From: Ignavibacteriota bacterium
GTDB taxonomy: Bacteria > Bacteroidota > Ignavibacteria > Kapaibacteriales > UBA2268
Assembly: GCA_019637995.1 (NCBI GenBank)
Contig: JAHBUQ010000002.1
Location: forward strand, 1,069,428-1,133,427
DNA: 64,000 nt
Direction of reading: 5' to 3'
The notes under the pieces were generated by a model. That model was not told the DNA's origin, did no database searches, and saw nothing but the letters and a program-made list of their open reading frames with translations. A program made the translations under genes and the position numbers. Within the stretch, counting starts at the first letter, position 1; each line of letters opens with the position of its first letter. Below are positions 54,580-63,081 of the stretch, piece by piece.

Positions 54580-57300
54580 CTACATATTTTCAAGTTCAAA
54601 TTTTGCCTCTTCAAATTCAGGGTTTATATCTACAGCCCAACGGAACATTTCTTTTGCTTCGTTTTCAAGTCCTGATACTTTAAAGCACATTCCCGCCCCG
54701 TAGCATGCAAAGGCATTAGAATTGTTCATACTAAGAGCTGTTGTATAAAGGCTGTGAGCTGCCTCAATATCATCACCGGCTCTGAGTAAATCAGCCGTAA
54801 GTACTAATAAATCATCTAAATTATGCCCAAGTGAACTCTCGAATTTATTACTTGTCCAGTTATCCATCAGCTCGGAAATAAATTCCAGTGCTTCTGTATG
54901 TTTATCTTGAGAAGCATTTAGAATTACTTTTAAATAAATGGTATCCGGATGATTAAAACTTATTTGGTCAATTGAACGAAACACATCTTCAACAGCAGAG
55001 TATTCACCTTTATTAATTAGTATCATAGCAATTCTATGAAGACCCAGCAGTTTGTACTTTTCCGGCACTATTCCTTTTATTGCTTTCATATAAAGTTCGA
55101 CTGCTTCGTTAAAATCGCCTTCAATATATGTATGTTCAGCTGTTCCGAATACGATTGTATCATCAATTTTATCTGAAAACTGATTTTCGGCTGCAAGCGA
55201 CATTTTTGTGCTGAAGTGATAATCAAGCCTTCTCAAAGCCTTGATAATTGATTTATCCCAGGTCCATTTTGTTCGTGCATAAGCTGATGCCACAGTTCCC
55301 ATACTAAGTAAATTACCGGGATTATTATAAACACTGAGTAAAATTTCTTTTAATTCATCAAATGATGGTTCAAGTAAAGTTGCATTGCCTGTTAGAGGCA
55401 TACCGTCAATTTGATTGCCAATATTATTTTTCTCGGCTGAAATAAAATATGTAAATGCTTCTTCCAGGAAGTCATCACTCGCACCGCCTTTTGTAGCAAT
55501 TGCAGGAAGTCCGCAAGCTGTACCTTCGAGAAGTGGCAGGCAGAATGACTCACCTCGGTACGGTGCTGCTATTACATTGCAGGCTCTGTAAAGCGAAGCC
55601 ATTTCGAGCTCTGTCAAATTATCATTAATATATAATATTTCAGGTGCATTATATTCTCTTTTTGCAGAATTTATGGCTGATTCAGAAGTCATTCCTTTGT
55701 AGAAACTATCAGCACCATGTTCTTTAATAACCAAACATACGTCATCATTTCCGTTGAATGTCTCAATAAATGCTTTAAGCAGAATATCAAATCCTTTTCG
55801 GTAGATTGTTCCGCCAACATATAGAAATTTAAATTTCTTGTTTGTATTCAGATGATATTTATCGCCATAAGGCTTAAATATATCGGGATTTATTCCAAGA
55901 GGAACTACCTGAACTTTGTTGAAATCAAGTCCTGAATCAATCATCGCCTTTCTTGTGTAGAATGACGGAGCCCAGATTTCATCAGCCAAACTAAGTGTAA
56001 CTTTCATATCACTTCTAAGACGTGAAAATTCCCATGGCTGCATGATAAACCATTTTGAGCCGCGAGGTGCATCAGATTTTGGGGGAAACTGATGTCTAAT
56101 CCATGCATATGGCAATTTGGCAATTTCGGGGGAAACCTCTTTTTTCTGCCTGATATCATTTTCAAGAAGCCCTTTTTTGACATCATATTTATTGAAATTT
56201 GGGTCATCTGATTCATATGGAACAATTGTCAGATTTGCAACTTCAGCATCTAATAGTACTGAACACATTTCACGATTTACGTGAGCAAGTGGATTATAAA
56301 CAAATTGCGAACCTTCCCAAACAATATTTATTGATGGCTTTTTCATTGATGTTTCCTTTTCGTATCTTGAAAATGTATCTTCAATTTTTGATTTTAATTT
56401 CGTTTCGAATAAGTTGTTCGGGTTATCTGAGTTTCTTGATTTCGAAATTATATTTAGTTCGGGTTTATCCTCATCGAACGAAAAATTCATAATTTCTTCG
56501 AAAAGACTTTGCCCTTCATTTTGACTTGTATCAGCAATTTCGACTGGAGAAAAACCAATTACTTCAGTTAGAAGGTCGTCAGCATCATCCGACATTTCAT
56601 TGTTTTTCGGTTCAAATGAAAAATTCATAACCTCTGAAAGCAAATCATAATCAAGTGAATCAGGATGCTTATCGGTATTGATGACTTCATTCAAAAGGTC
56701 GAAATCATACTCAGAATCGTCATTGCTGATTTTCGGATTTGTAAAATCAAGATTATCAATGATTGGCATATTGAGCTTTTTCTGACTTTCGATTGGTTCG
56801 GGGGCACTCGCGGATTTATTATTTTTGGCTTTTATTATGCAGTTATAGTCATCCCAACTTGTTGAATCTTTGAATTGAAAACCTGTTATGTCAAAATTAC
56901 TTTTATTTAAAATATCAGTCAGACTTGATTTATCAATTAAGGATTTACTTTTAGAAATTATACTGTTAAACTCTTCCAATGAGATTTTTCGATTATCAAA
57001 TTTTCGAAATAAATTCACAGCGTCAATAAAATGAATTTCAAAATTTCCACTCTTAACAAGGATATTGGATATTGCATCAATCAAATCAGAAACTTCCTCA
57101 ATGCTGCATATCTCAAGAATATTCTCTATTATTATTTCATCTGCAGAATCCGACATAATACCCGATTTCAAATGATTCAAATTTACAGTATTATTGCTGT
57201 CGGTAATACTTAGGGGGTCGAAACCATTGGGAATATTTCCTCCGGTACCGATAAATATTTTTCTCATTACATGTTCTCTGCCAAAAGAAGTCAAATTCAT
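54580..57300 (-). CDS. Glycosyltransferase (GT4-type) with long disordered N-terminus and C-terminal TPRs
   Basis: The 906-residue cytosolic protein has an unusual N-terminal region to about 320. That region is acidic and low in complexity at 160-300, where a short motif recurs: LLNEVINT at 202, LLSEVMNFSF at 220, LLTEVIGFSP at 243 and LFEEIMNFSF at 266. The glycosyltransferase-B part at about 325-680 has 'DEIWAPSFYTRKAMIDSG', 'VPLGINPDIFKP', FLYVGGTIYRKGFDIL and the donor-binding 'PYRGESFCLPLLEGTACGLP'. TPR-type helices at about 690-906 follow. The start may be the ATG at 57300 or the second at 57267. It probably builds surface or protein-linked glycan; acceptor unknown. Confidence 0.87.
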   Translation of the reverse strand: MNLTSFGREHVMRKIFIGTGGNIPNGFDPLSITDSNNTVNLNHLKSGIMSDSADEIIIENILEICSIEEVSDLIDAISNILVKSGNFEIHFIDAVNLFRKFDNRKISLEEFNSIISKSKSLIDKSSLTDILNKSNFDITGFQFKDSTSWDDYNCIIKAKNNKSASAPEPIESQKKLNMPIIDNLDFTNPKISNDDSEYDFDLLNEVINTDKHPDSLDYDLLSEVMNFSFEPKNNEMSDDADDLLTEVIGFSPVEIADTSQNEGQSLFEEIMNFSFDEDKPELNIISKSRNSDNPNNLFETKLKSKIEDTFSRYEKETSMKKPSINIVWEGSQFVYNPLAHVNREMCSVLLDAEVANLTIVPYESDDPNFNKYDVKKGLLENDIRQKKEVSPEIAKLPYAWIRHQFPPKSDAPRGSKWFIMQPWEFSRLRSDMKVTLSLADEIWAPSFYTRKAMIDSGLDFNKVQVVPLGINPDIFKPYGDKYHLNTNKKFKFLYVGGTIYRKGFDILLKAFIETFNGNDDVCLVIKEHGADSFYKGMTSESAINSAKREYNAPEILYINDNLTELEMASLYRACNVIAAPYRGESFCLPLLEGTACGLPAIATKGGASDDFLEEAFTYFISAEKNNIGNQIDGMPLTGNATLLEPSFDELKEILLSVYNNPGNLLSMGTVASAYARTKWTWDKSIIKALRRLDYHFSTKMSLAAENQFSDKIDDTIVFGTAEHTYIEGDFNEAVELYMKAIKGIVPEKYKLLGLHRIAMILINKGEYSAVEDVFRSIDQISFNHPDTIYLKVILNASQDKHTEALEFISELMDNWTSNKFESSLGHNLDDLLVLTADLLRAGDDIEAAHSLYTTALSMNNSNAFACYGAGMCFKVSGLENEAKEMFRWAVDINPEFEEAKFELENM

Positions 57301-57503
57301 TTAAAATTTCTGTAAATTATATTAAAATATTAACGCTATAGACAGTTTCCTATCAAAAACATTGCCAAATCTCTAATTATGATAAAATTACGGAAAATTC
57401 TACTGTATTTATATGCTATTATTAAAAATAAAGACCCTTATTAATCAATATTTTCATCAATCATACTTCAAACAATTTTTAATAATTATAATTATGATAT
57501 ATT

Positions 57504-58355
57504 ATGAAATTAGGTAAATTTGAAGTCAACGCAGTGGATACCGGACTTTTTCATCTTGATGGCGGTGCAATGTTTGGAGTTGTACCGAAAGCTTTATGGT
57601 CAAAAAAATACAATCATGGAGATGAAAAAAACAGAATTCCTCTTGCCGCACGACCTTTGCTGATAGAGTTTGATAATAAAAAAATTCTTGTTGATACCGG
57701 TAATGGAAACAAACGAGAAGAAAAATTTATGAATATTTATGGTATTGATGCTTCCAAAAGCAGCATTGCACTTGGTCTGAAAACATTCAATCTTAAGCCG
57801 GAAGATATTACAGATGTAATTCTAACACATCTGCATTTTGACCATACGGGTGGCTCGACAATTATTGAAAATCAGAAATTAATCCCTACATTTCCTAATG
57901 CAAAATATTATGTTCAAAAAGAGCATTTCGACTGGGCAATGAAGCCAACCGATAAAGACCGGGCTTCTTTTATCAACGATGATTTTGAGCCCCTTATCAG
58001 AGAAGGCATTTTAGAATTTACAAATGGAGAAATGGAGATTTTTGATGGTATTTCTGTTATACCTGTCAATGGTCACACTCAGGCACTTCAAATGGTTAAG
58101 CTAAAGTCCCAAGGTGAAAGTCTGATTTATATATCAGACCTGTCTCCAACAGTGGCACATCTGACATATACTTTCGGTCTTGCTTATGATAATTTTCCGC
58201 TGACAACAATGGAAGAAAAAAAGAAATTGCTTCCTAAATTCTATGAAGAGAATACAATTGTTTGCTTTGAGCATGATGCTTTTATTCAGGCATGCAGACT
58301 CGCAGATACAGGAAAAGGATTTGGTGTAGGAGAAATTATAACTATAAGCAGTTAA
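57504..58355 (+). CDS. Metallo-beta-lactamase-fold hydrolase
   Basis: The 283-residue protein has the MBL metal motif THLHFDHTGG near residue 113, an early 'ILVDTGNGN' Asp, 'VIPVNGHTQALQM' with the second-site His, 'IYISDLSPTVAHL' with Asp, and a late His in 'CFEHDAF'. This is the standard two-metal hydrolase set. The family includes quorum-lactonases and glyoxalase-type enzymes; the substrate is not evident. It is first in a tight operon with a Rieske protein 3 bases downstream and QueG and a cupin beyond. Confidence 0.9.
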   Translation: MKLGKFEVNAVDTGLFHLDGGAMFGVVPKALWSKKYNHGDEKNRIPLAARPLLIEFDNKKILVDTGNGNKREEKFMNIYGIDASKSSIALGLKTFNLKPEDITDVILTHLHFDHTGGSTIIENQKLIPTFPNAKYYVQKEHFDWAMKPTDKDRASFINDDFEPLIREGILEFTNGEMEIFDGISVIPVNGHTQALQMVKLKSQGESLIYISDLSPTVAHLTYTFGLAYDNFPLTTMEEKKKLLPKFYEENTIVCFEHDAFIQACRLADTGKGFGVGEIITISS

Positions 58356-58358
58356 ATT

Positions 58359-58745
58359 ATGATTAATATAAACAACACGGTAAATTTTGAAGGAAAGGAA
58401 TATCTTAGAGTTTGTTCTTCTGAAGAAGTTTACGAAGGTAAAGGCAGGCAGATTTTATTCGATGGTGATGAAGATTTTCAACTTGCAGTCTTCAGGGTGA
58501 AAGGCAGGCTTTATGCATTGGATAATATATGTCCTCACCGACACGCAGACAGAATATTCGAAGGTATAATTAAAGATTTGACTGTTATGTGCCCTCTTCA
58601 TGGATGGACTTATTCACTTGATAACGGACAGAATGTTAACTCCCGTCAAGGAATCAAAAGTTTGAAAAATTATGAAGTATTTGAAAAAGACAATGATGTC
58701 TATGTCCAAAAACCGGAATTTGAAGTACCTAAATGGAGGAGATAA
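58359..58745 (+). CDS. Rieske [2Fe-2S] protein (NirD-like)
   Basis: The 128-residue soluble protein has the Rieske cluster ligands Cys58-x-His60 (CPHRHA) and Cys78-x2-His81 (CPLHGW) in the usual two-loop arrangement. Without other domains it resembles NirD/ferredoxin-type Rieske proteins that pass electrons to an oxygenase or reductase. The 3' end overlaps the queG start by 13 bases, so translation is coupled. It may supply electrons to a neighbour, but this is inference. Confidence 0.9.
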   Translation: MININNTVNFEGKEYLRVCSSEEVYEGKGRQILFDGDEDFQLAVFRVKGRLYALDNICPHRHADRIFEGIIKDLTVMCPLHGWTYSLDNGQNVNSRQGIKSLKNYEVFEKDNDVYVQKPEFEVPKWRR

Positions 58746-59692
58746 ACCACGGTAAATATAAACTTAAATCTATACTTAAAGACAAAGCCCTTGAGCTTGG
58801 TTTTCAGCAGCTTTCTGTAGCTGATTACAGAGTTCTAAAGAATGAAATTAGGAATTATAACAAATGGCTTTCAGAAAATATGAATGCCACTATGAATTGG
58901 ATGGAAAGGAATATTGAGAAAAGAGAAGATATCAGACAAATCATTCCTGAAGCTAAGTCTGTAATTGCACTTGCCCACAGCTATTTTACAGGTAATATAC
59001 ATCCGAAAGTTCAACAAAATGAATCAGGAAAAATTTCGAGGTATGCTTGGGGAAGCGATTATCATGATATTCTAATCAATAAAATGAGATTATTAGAAAA
59101 TGAAATATTAAATTTTGAACCTTCTGCCCGGTTAAAATCTTATGTTGACACAGGTCCGCTTCTTGAGAAGCAATGGGCTTCAATTTCAGGGCTTGGATGG
59201 CAGGGGAAAAACAGCTTGATTATCAACAAGAATTTCGGCTCGTATTTTTTTATTGGAATAATAATTACAAATCTTGATTTACCGTCTGACCCTATGGCGA
59301 AAGACTTTTGCGGTACTTGTACTAGATGTATTGATGCTTGCCCTACAAAAGCAATAGTAAACGATAAAGTTGTTGACTCACGAAAGTGCATATCATACTG
59401 GACAATAGAAGCAAAACCTGATATTGAAATTCCGGATGGAATTGCCACGAATTCAAAAAACTGGATTTATGGCTGTGATATTTGTCAGGAAGTTTGTCCA
59501 TGGAATAAACATAAGCCGGTCATAACTTCTGAATCATTGTTCAAATCAAGATTAGAGGACGGCTCTTTATTAAAAAAGGAAATTGAGAATATGGAGCAGC
59601 AAGATTTTAGCCGATTATTTAAAAATTCACCTGTTAAAAGATTAAAAATTGCAGGCTTGAAACGAAACGCTAATTCAATTTTAAAATATTAA
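58733..59692 (+). CDS. queG: Epoxyqueuosine reductase QueG (short form)
   Basis: QueG is the cobalamin-dependent reductase that makes queuosine from epoxyqueuosine in tRNA. The 319-residue protein has the substrate/cobalamin-domain features 'DTGPLLEKQWASISGLGWQG', then two [4Fe-4S] clusters with 'CGTCTRCIDACPT' and 'CDICQEVCPW' and a single unmatched Cys at 'SRKCISYW'. It lacks the C-terminal HEAT-repeat extension of Bacillus-type QueG (about 380 residues). It overlaps the Rieske gene by 13 bases and is followed 15 bases later by a cupin gene. Confidence 0.94.
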   Translation: MEEINHGKYKLKSILKDKALELGFQQLSVADYRVLKNEIRNYNKWLSENMNATMNWMERNIEKREDIRQIIPEAKSVIALAHSYFTGNIHPKVQQNESGKISRYAWGSDYHDILINKMRLLENEILNFEPSARLKSYVDTGPLLEKQWASISGLGWQGKNSLIINKNFGSYFFIGIIITNLDLPSDPMAKDFCGTCTRCIDACPTKAIVNDKVVDSRKCISYWTIEAKPDIEIPDGIATNSKNWIYGCDICQEVCPWNKHKPVITSESLFKSRLEDGSLLKKEIENMEQQDFSRLFKNSPVKRLKIAGLKRNANSILKY

Positions 59693-59707
59693 TTATTTTG
59701 AGGAAAA

Positions 59708-60073
59708 ATGAAATATCAGCCGGTAAATATTGATGAAAAATTTAAATTATTTTCTGAGCATTGGTCTCCGAAGATAATTGCTCAAATTAACGACTATCAC
59801 ATCAAAATTGCGAAAATTCAAGGCGATTTTGTTTGGCATAGCCACAATGACACAGATGAATTGTTTATGGTAATTGAAGGTAGCCTCAGAATTGATTTTC
59901 GTGATGGGGAAGTGAATCTGAACAAAGGCGATTTGTATATTGTTCCAAAAGGTGTTGAGCATAAACCTTACGCCGGTCAGGAATGTAAAATTCTGCTTAT
60001 TGAGCCGAGCAGCACTATTAATACAGGCGAAGTAGAAAGTGAATTAACCAAAAAAGTTTTAGAAATAATTTGA
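59708..60073 (+). CDS. Small cupin-domain protein
   Basis: The 121-residue protein is a single cupin barrel: motif 1 '[19 protein letters not shown]' with two His and Glu as metal ligands, and motif 2 '[15 protein letters not shown]' with the third His. It has GAGGAAAA before the ATG and lies 15 bases after queG. Cupins of this size are metal-binding sensors, isomerases or small dioxygenases; the substrate is unknown. It closes the MBL-Rieske-QueG operon. Confidence 0.88.
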   Translation: MKYQPVNIDEKFKLFSEHWSPKIIAQINDYHIKIAKIQGDFVWHSHNDTDELFMVIEGSLRIDFRDGEVNLNKGDLYIVPKGVEHKPYAGQECKILLIEPSSTINTGEVESELTKKVLEII

Positions 60074-60216
60074 TTAATTCATCTTATAGCGAAATTATCA
60101 GTAAAAATTTGTTTGCAGTTCTATATATTTTATAAGGCGTATGGGATGATAATTGTAATAATTAATTTTGAAATACTCAGTATTATGTCTTAACCCTTCG
60201 ATTTATTCGTGTTGTG

Positions 60217-60846
60217 TCAAGTTTTCTGTAATTTTCTGAAACTGCAAAAAACAAAGTTTTGAATTGTATCGAACGGTGTTATATGGTCAACAGTTATGCA
60301 CTTTATTTTTTCAAAGAAATTTTTCAGTCGTTCGGTCATGGTTGTTTCAGAATATTGTTTGATTTCTATTCCGCTACATTTTTTCGGTCCTTGTTCAGAA
60401 AAAGTCCCAATCACCAAAATACCTGTTGGATTAATAGATTGACGGGCAGTTTCTAAATAGCCTGAAATATCTTGTTCGTCTGTCAGAAAGTGGAATGCGG
60501 CTCGGTCGTGCCAAAAGTCATATTTCTCTGTCAGCTTGAAAGTCGCTGCATCTGCAACTATCCATTTTACGTTTTTTGCTCTGTCCACAAGTCGCTGTTT
60601 TGCTCTGTCAATAGCAGCCGCTGAAATGTCAAGCACTGAAATGTCATGATAACCTAAGTCCAGCAAATGGTCAACTAAAAAGCTGTCACCACCGCCAATG
60701 TCAATCACTTTTGCAGTTGTAGGAATGTTGTATTGTTTAAAGAAGTACAAAGAGGTTTCCGGGGTCGGTTGAAACCAACTAACGTCTTTCAGCTCTTTTG
60801 TTTGATAGACATTCTCCCAATGCTTTTTTCGGTCAAATTTTTCCAT
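60217..60846 (-). CDS. Class I SAM-dependent methyltransferase, possibly horizontally acquired
   Basis: The 209-residue protein has motif I VIDIGGGDSFLVDHLL near residue 47, strand 2 'ISVLDISAAAIDRAK' and motif IV 'YDFWHDRAAFHFL'. The N-terminal 'KKHWENVYQTKELKDVSWFQ' is typical of a small-molecule methyltransferase group related to thiopurine and tellurite enzymes. The base composition looks more balanced than its neighbours. A Bacteroidota dispersed-repeat-like element lies just upstream, which suggests recent arrival. No partner gene is close; substrate unknown. Confidence 0.85.
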   Translation of the reverse strand: MEKFDRKKHWENVYQTKELKDVSWFQPTPETSLYFFKQYNIPTTAKVIDIGGGDSFLVDHLLDLGYHDISVLDISAAAIDRAKQRLVDRAKNVKWIVADAATFKLTEKYDFWHDRAAFHFLTDEQDISGYLETARQSINPTGILVIGTFSEQGPKKCSGIEIKQYSETTMTERLKNFFEKIKCITVDHITPFDTIQNFVFCSFRKLQKT

Positions 60847-60875
60847 TATTTCTATGTTTTTTATGTTTGTTTATT

Positions 60876-60930
60876 GTCTGTCTGAGCGAAGTCGAAGATT
60901 ATAAAACTCACTTCGGCTGGACTCAGTGTA
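60876..60930. repeat. Bacteroidota-type dispersed repeat, imperfect inverted pair
   Basis: CTGAGCGAAGTCGAAG (60883-60898) and CTTCGGCTGGACTCAG (60911-60926) share complementary ends CTGAG/CTCAG and CGAAG/CTTCG around a variable middle. Short repeats with the core CTTCGACTTCGCTCAG are, to my recollection, scattered in many Bacteroidota genomes. Only one copy is seen in the window. Confidence 0.5.
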
Positions 60931-61186
60931 TATTTTTTTTCTTTATCATAATTGATTTCAAAATGTCAGATTTCTTTTTTTTGGATTTTGGAGAATAAAT
61001 GAAATCAAAAGCTAACATATGGTGTTCCGGCAGAATACAGCTTATGTCTATTGTATTCAGGTTTTGCATAACCATACTAACTAATTAATAAATAGGATAA
61101 TCATAAAAACGAATTTAATGATTTTGTATTATTTGAAAGTAAATATCAGGAAGTAATATTTATAAATATTTCTTTTTGTTTTATAA

Positions 61187-61222
61187 GCCACTCCGCAATA
61201 GTCTTGGTGTGGCATTTTTATT
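61187..61222 (+). terminator. Possible orphan terminator
   Basis: GCCACTCC and GGTGTGGC pair with one mismatch and are followed by ATTTTTATT. No plus-strand gene ends nearby, so it may be left from a lost gene, or chance. Confidence 0.35.
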
Positions 61223-61272
61223 GAATTACAAACCAGCGATTTCAGACAATTATTTCAACAAAATAAATATTC

Positions 61273-62652
61273 TTATCTGATTCCGAGTTCTGTAGATAAT
61301 CTTGGGAAAGAATATACAGGATTTCCACTTGTGTCAATATTGATTTCACCTTTCATTTCTATAACAAGTCTCTCAAGAATTTTCTTGACTACAGATTGTA
61401 ATTTTGGGTTGATGCCCGTAACGCTCATAATATCATCAAACCTGATACTGCGACTGTGATTTCGCACGAAAGCTCCAATGAGCTTCTTTCTAAGGATGTT
61501 TTGTTCACGTTTATTGTTATTTCTTTTTACGATAAAATATCTCACAATCGGAATTGCAAAAAATATTATCGAAAACACCAGAGGAAAGTATCCTAAGCCT
61601 ATTGTTAAAAATGGACTTACTAATGCTTCTGAGGAAATAATCTCACCGGCTTCATTTACATAAGTAAGCTGCTGAGCACCTGAAAATACAGATGTAAGAA
61701 AGATTGACATAATAAGATTGAATGAATTCATCGCAATTATACCGACATTTTTTCCGGTAGAATTTCCCGTAAATTCATAAGGTGGATCAACTTCATCTTC
61801 ATAAAATACAATTTTGCCACCTTTGAGCTCATCACTTGATGAATTCAGCATATCATGAAATTCACCAATCAAAATGCCGTCATTATTGACATACAAGTCT
61901 CCGCTGTATCGGGAGGCATATTCAGCCAAACGTTCTTCAGCGACGTCATAGCTAACACCAGTTAGGGTAACGATGTGTCCGGCAGTGATTTTCCCGTTGT
62001 TTTTGCGAATGAATGCTGCTGCTTCCTTGTGATCATCAAGAGGGTCGTACTCAGGTCTTTCCGGACCGAAAACAAAACTGTAAACAGACTGAATGAAATT
62101 TCTGCCTTTATTCTTTTCGGGCTGATAATGTTTAAAGCGGTTGCCATAAGAATCTGTTTGGTATGAGAATGTACGCATCCACAAGTGTATTGTAAATGCA
62201 TCCATAATACCTCTGAATAATCCGCCGACAATCGGACCGATATCTATACCACCACCATTGTCGTTATCCCCCTTGCCACTAAACCTTAAAGCTAATAAAA
62301 TAAGTACAAATATCACAGTATAAAATACAAGCACAACACCAATTGATGCCTTGTAAACAATTTTGAAAATCTTCCAGAACCAGTTCATGAATTGTTGAAA
62401 AAGTTCTTTAAATGTTTTCTTTCCACGCTTTTGTAAGGGATAGTTGAATTTAAAGACTAACTTTCCGGTATTAGAGTCCATCGAAACTCTCGCAGTATAA
62501 AGTTCAATTAGCCTTGCCATTGCATCATTAATTTGTTGCAACGAAAAACCTGTCTCTGCTGATAAATCAGCCGGAGAGACTTTACCTTTGGTACGTTTTA
62601 ATAGTTCTTCAACTTTCAGAACAACTTGTCTGTCGGAATCTTTAGCCTTCAT
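61273..62652 (-). CDS. Membrane protein with three winged-helix-like repeats, unknown family
   Basis: The 459-residue protein has three similar soluble segments: residues 24-70 ('KVSPADLSAETGFSLQQIND', ending KLVFKF), 221-266 ('KITAGHIVTLTGVSYDVAEE', ending ILIGEF) and 402-450 ('SIRFDDIMSVTGINPKLQSV', ending PVYSF). Each has a short helix, a TG turn, a second helix and a two-strand wing, as in winged-helix DNA- or protein-binding domains. Transmembrane helices lie at about 100-123, 302-324 and 347-376. A Gly/Asp-rich loop (GKGDNDNGGGIDIG) follows the first helix. I do not recognise the family. It is 21 bases downstream of a small secreted-protein gene, and is the last gene of a PorQ-headed operon. 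Confidence 0.75.
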   Translation of the reverse strand: MKAKDSDRQVVLKVEELLKRTKGKVSPADLSAETGFSLQQINDAMARLIELYTARVSMDSNTGKLVFKFNYPLQKRGKKTFKELFQQFMNWFWKIFKIVYKASIGVVLVFYTVIFVLILLALRFSGKGDNDNGGGIDIGPIVGGLFRGIMDAFTIHLWMRTFSYQTDSYGNRFKHYQPEKNKGRNFIQSVYSFVFGPERPEYDPLDDHKEAAAFIRKNNGKITAGHIVTLTGVSYDVAEERLAEYASRYSGDLYVNNDGILIGEFHDMLNSSSDELKGGKIVFYEDEVDPPYEFTGNSTGKNVGIIAMNSFNLIMSIFLTSVFSGAQQLTYVNEAGEIISSEALVSPFLTIGLGYFPLVFSIIFFAIPIVRYFIVKRNNNKREQNILRKKLIGAFVRNHSRSIRFDDIMSVTGINPKLQSVVKKILERLVIEMKGEINIDTSGNPVYSFPRLSTELGIR

Positions 62653-62673
62653 AATAGAGCCATATTATTGATT

Positions 62674-63072
62674 TTACTTACCTTCATTCTCTTTTGCAGA
62701 TAAGATAACCGCATCTACAAATCGCTTGTATTTCTCTACATCAGCACCTGTAATTTTCCCACGCTCCATAAATTGCAGTAAATTGGAAGCTATAGCAGCA
62801 GGAATATCAAAACTTACCGGATTATTAAGTGCAATGTTTTCTTTTTGAATTTGCTCTACATAAGGTTTGAGAACATTTTTTACTTCAATTAATGCATCAA
62901 CTTCGCTACCACGTAATTCAATTGTATTGAGTAGTTGATTTGCAAAAATTAAATCCATTGCAAAAACTTTGGGCTTCAGTATTTTTATTTGGTTATTCTG
63001 AGCCTGTAAAATATTTGCATTCATCATCATTAATGAAGCAAACATAGCGATAATTAAAATTTTATATCTCAT
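62674..63072 (-). CDS. Small secreted protein, unknown function
   Basis: The 132-residue protein has a signal peptide (RYKILIIAMFASLMMMNANILQAQ) and an all-helical mature part with 'IELRGSEVDALIEVKNVLKP' and 'LLQFMERGKITGADVEKYKR'. It has no Cys and no recognisable motif. It lies 9 bases after the PorQ-like gene and 21 bases before the three-winged-helix membrane gene, so all three are probably cotranscribed. Confidence 0.75.
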   Translation of the reverse strand: MRYKILIIAMFASLMMMNANILQAQNNQIKILKPKVFAMDLIFANQLLNTIELRGSEVDALIEVKNVLKPYVEQIQKENIALNNPVSFDIPAAIASNLLQFMERGKITGADVEKYKRFVDAVILSAKENEGK

Positions 63073-63081
63073 AATACTTTA

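Larger units (their letters stand above)
60847..61272. other. Intergenic region with repeat remnant, 426 bases, no gene
   Basis: The left end contains the CTGAGCGAAGTCGAAG-type element. The middle is AT-rich without a believable frame. The right part contains a hairpin GCCACTCC/GGTGTGGC at 61187-61213 followed by ATTTTTATT, a possible orphan terminator on the plus strand with no gene feeding it. Confidence 0.5.

Noticed and set aside
60798..60998. A 66-codon plus-strand frame next to the methyltransferase
   Set aside because: It spans the 5' end of the methyltransferase and the dispersed repeat. The product is a Phe-rich translation of T runs.
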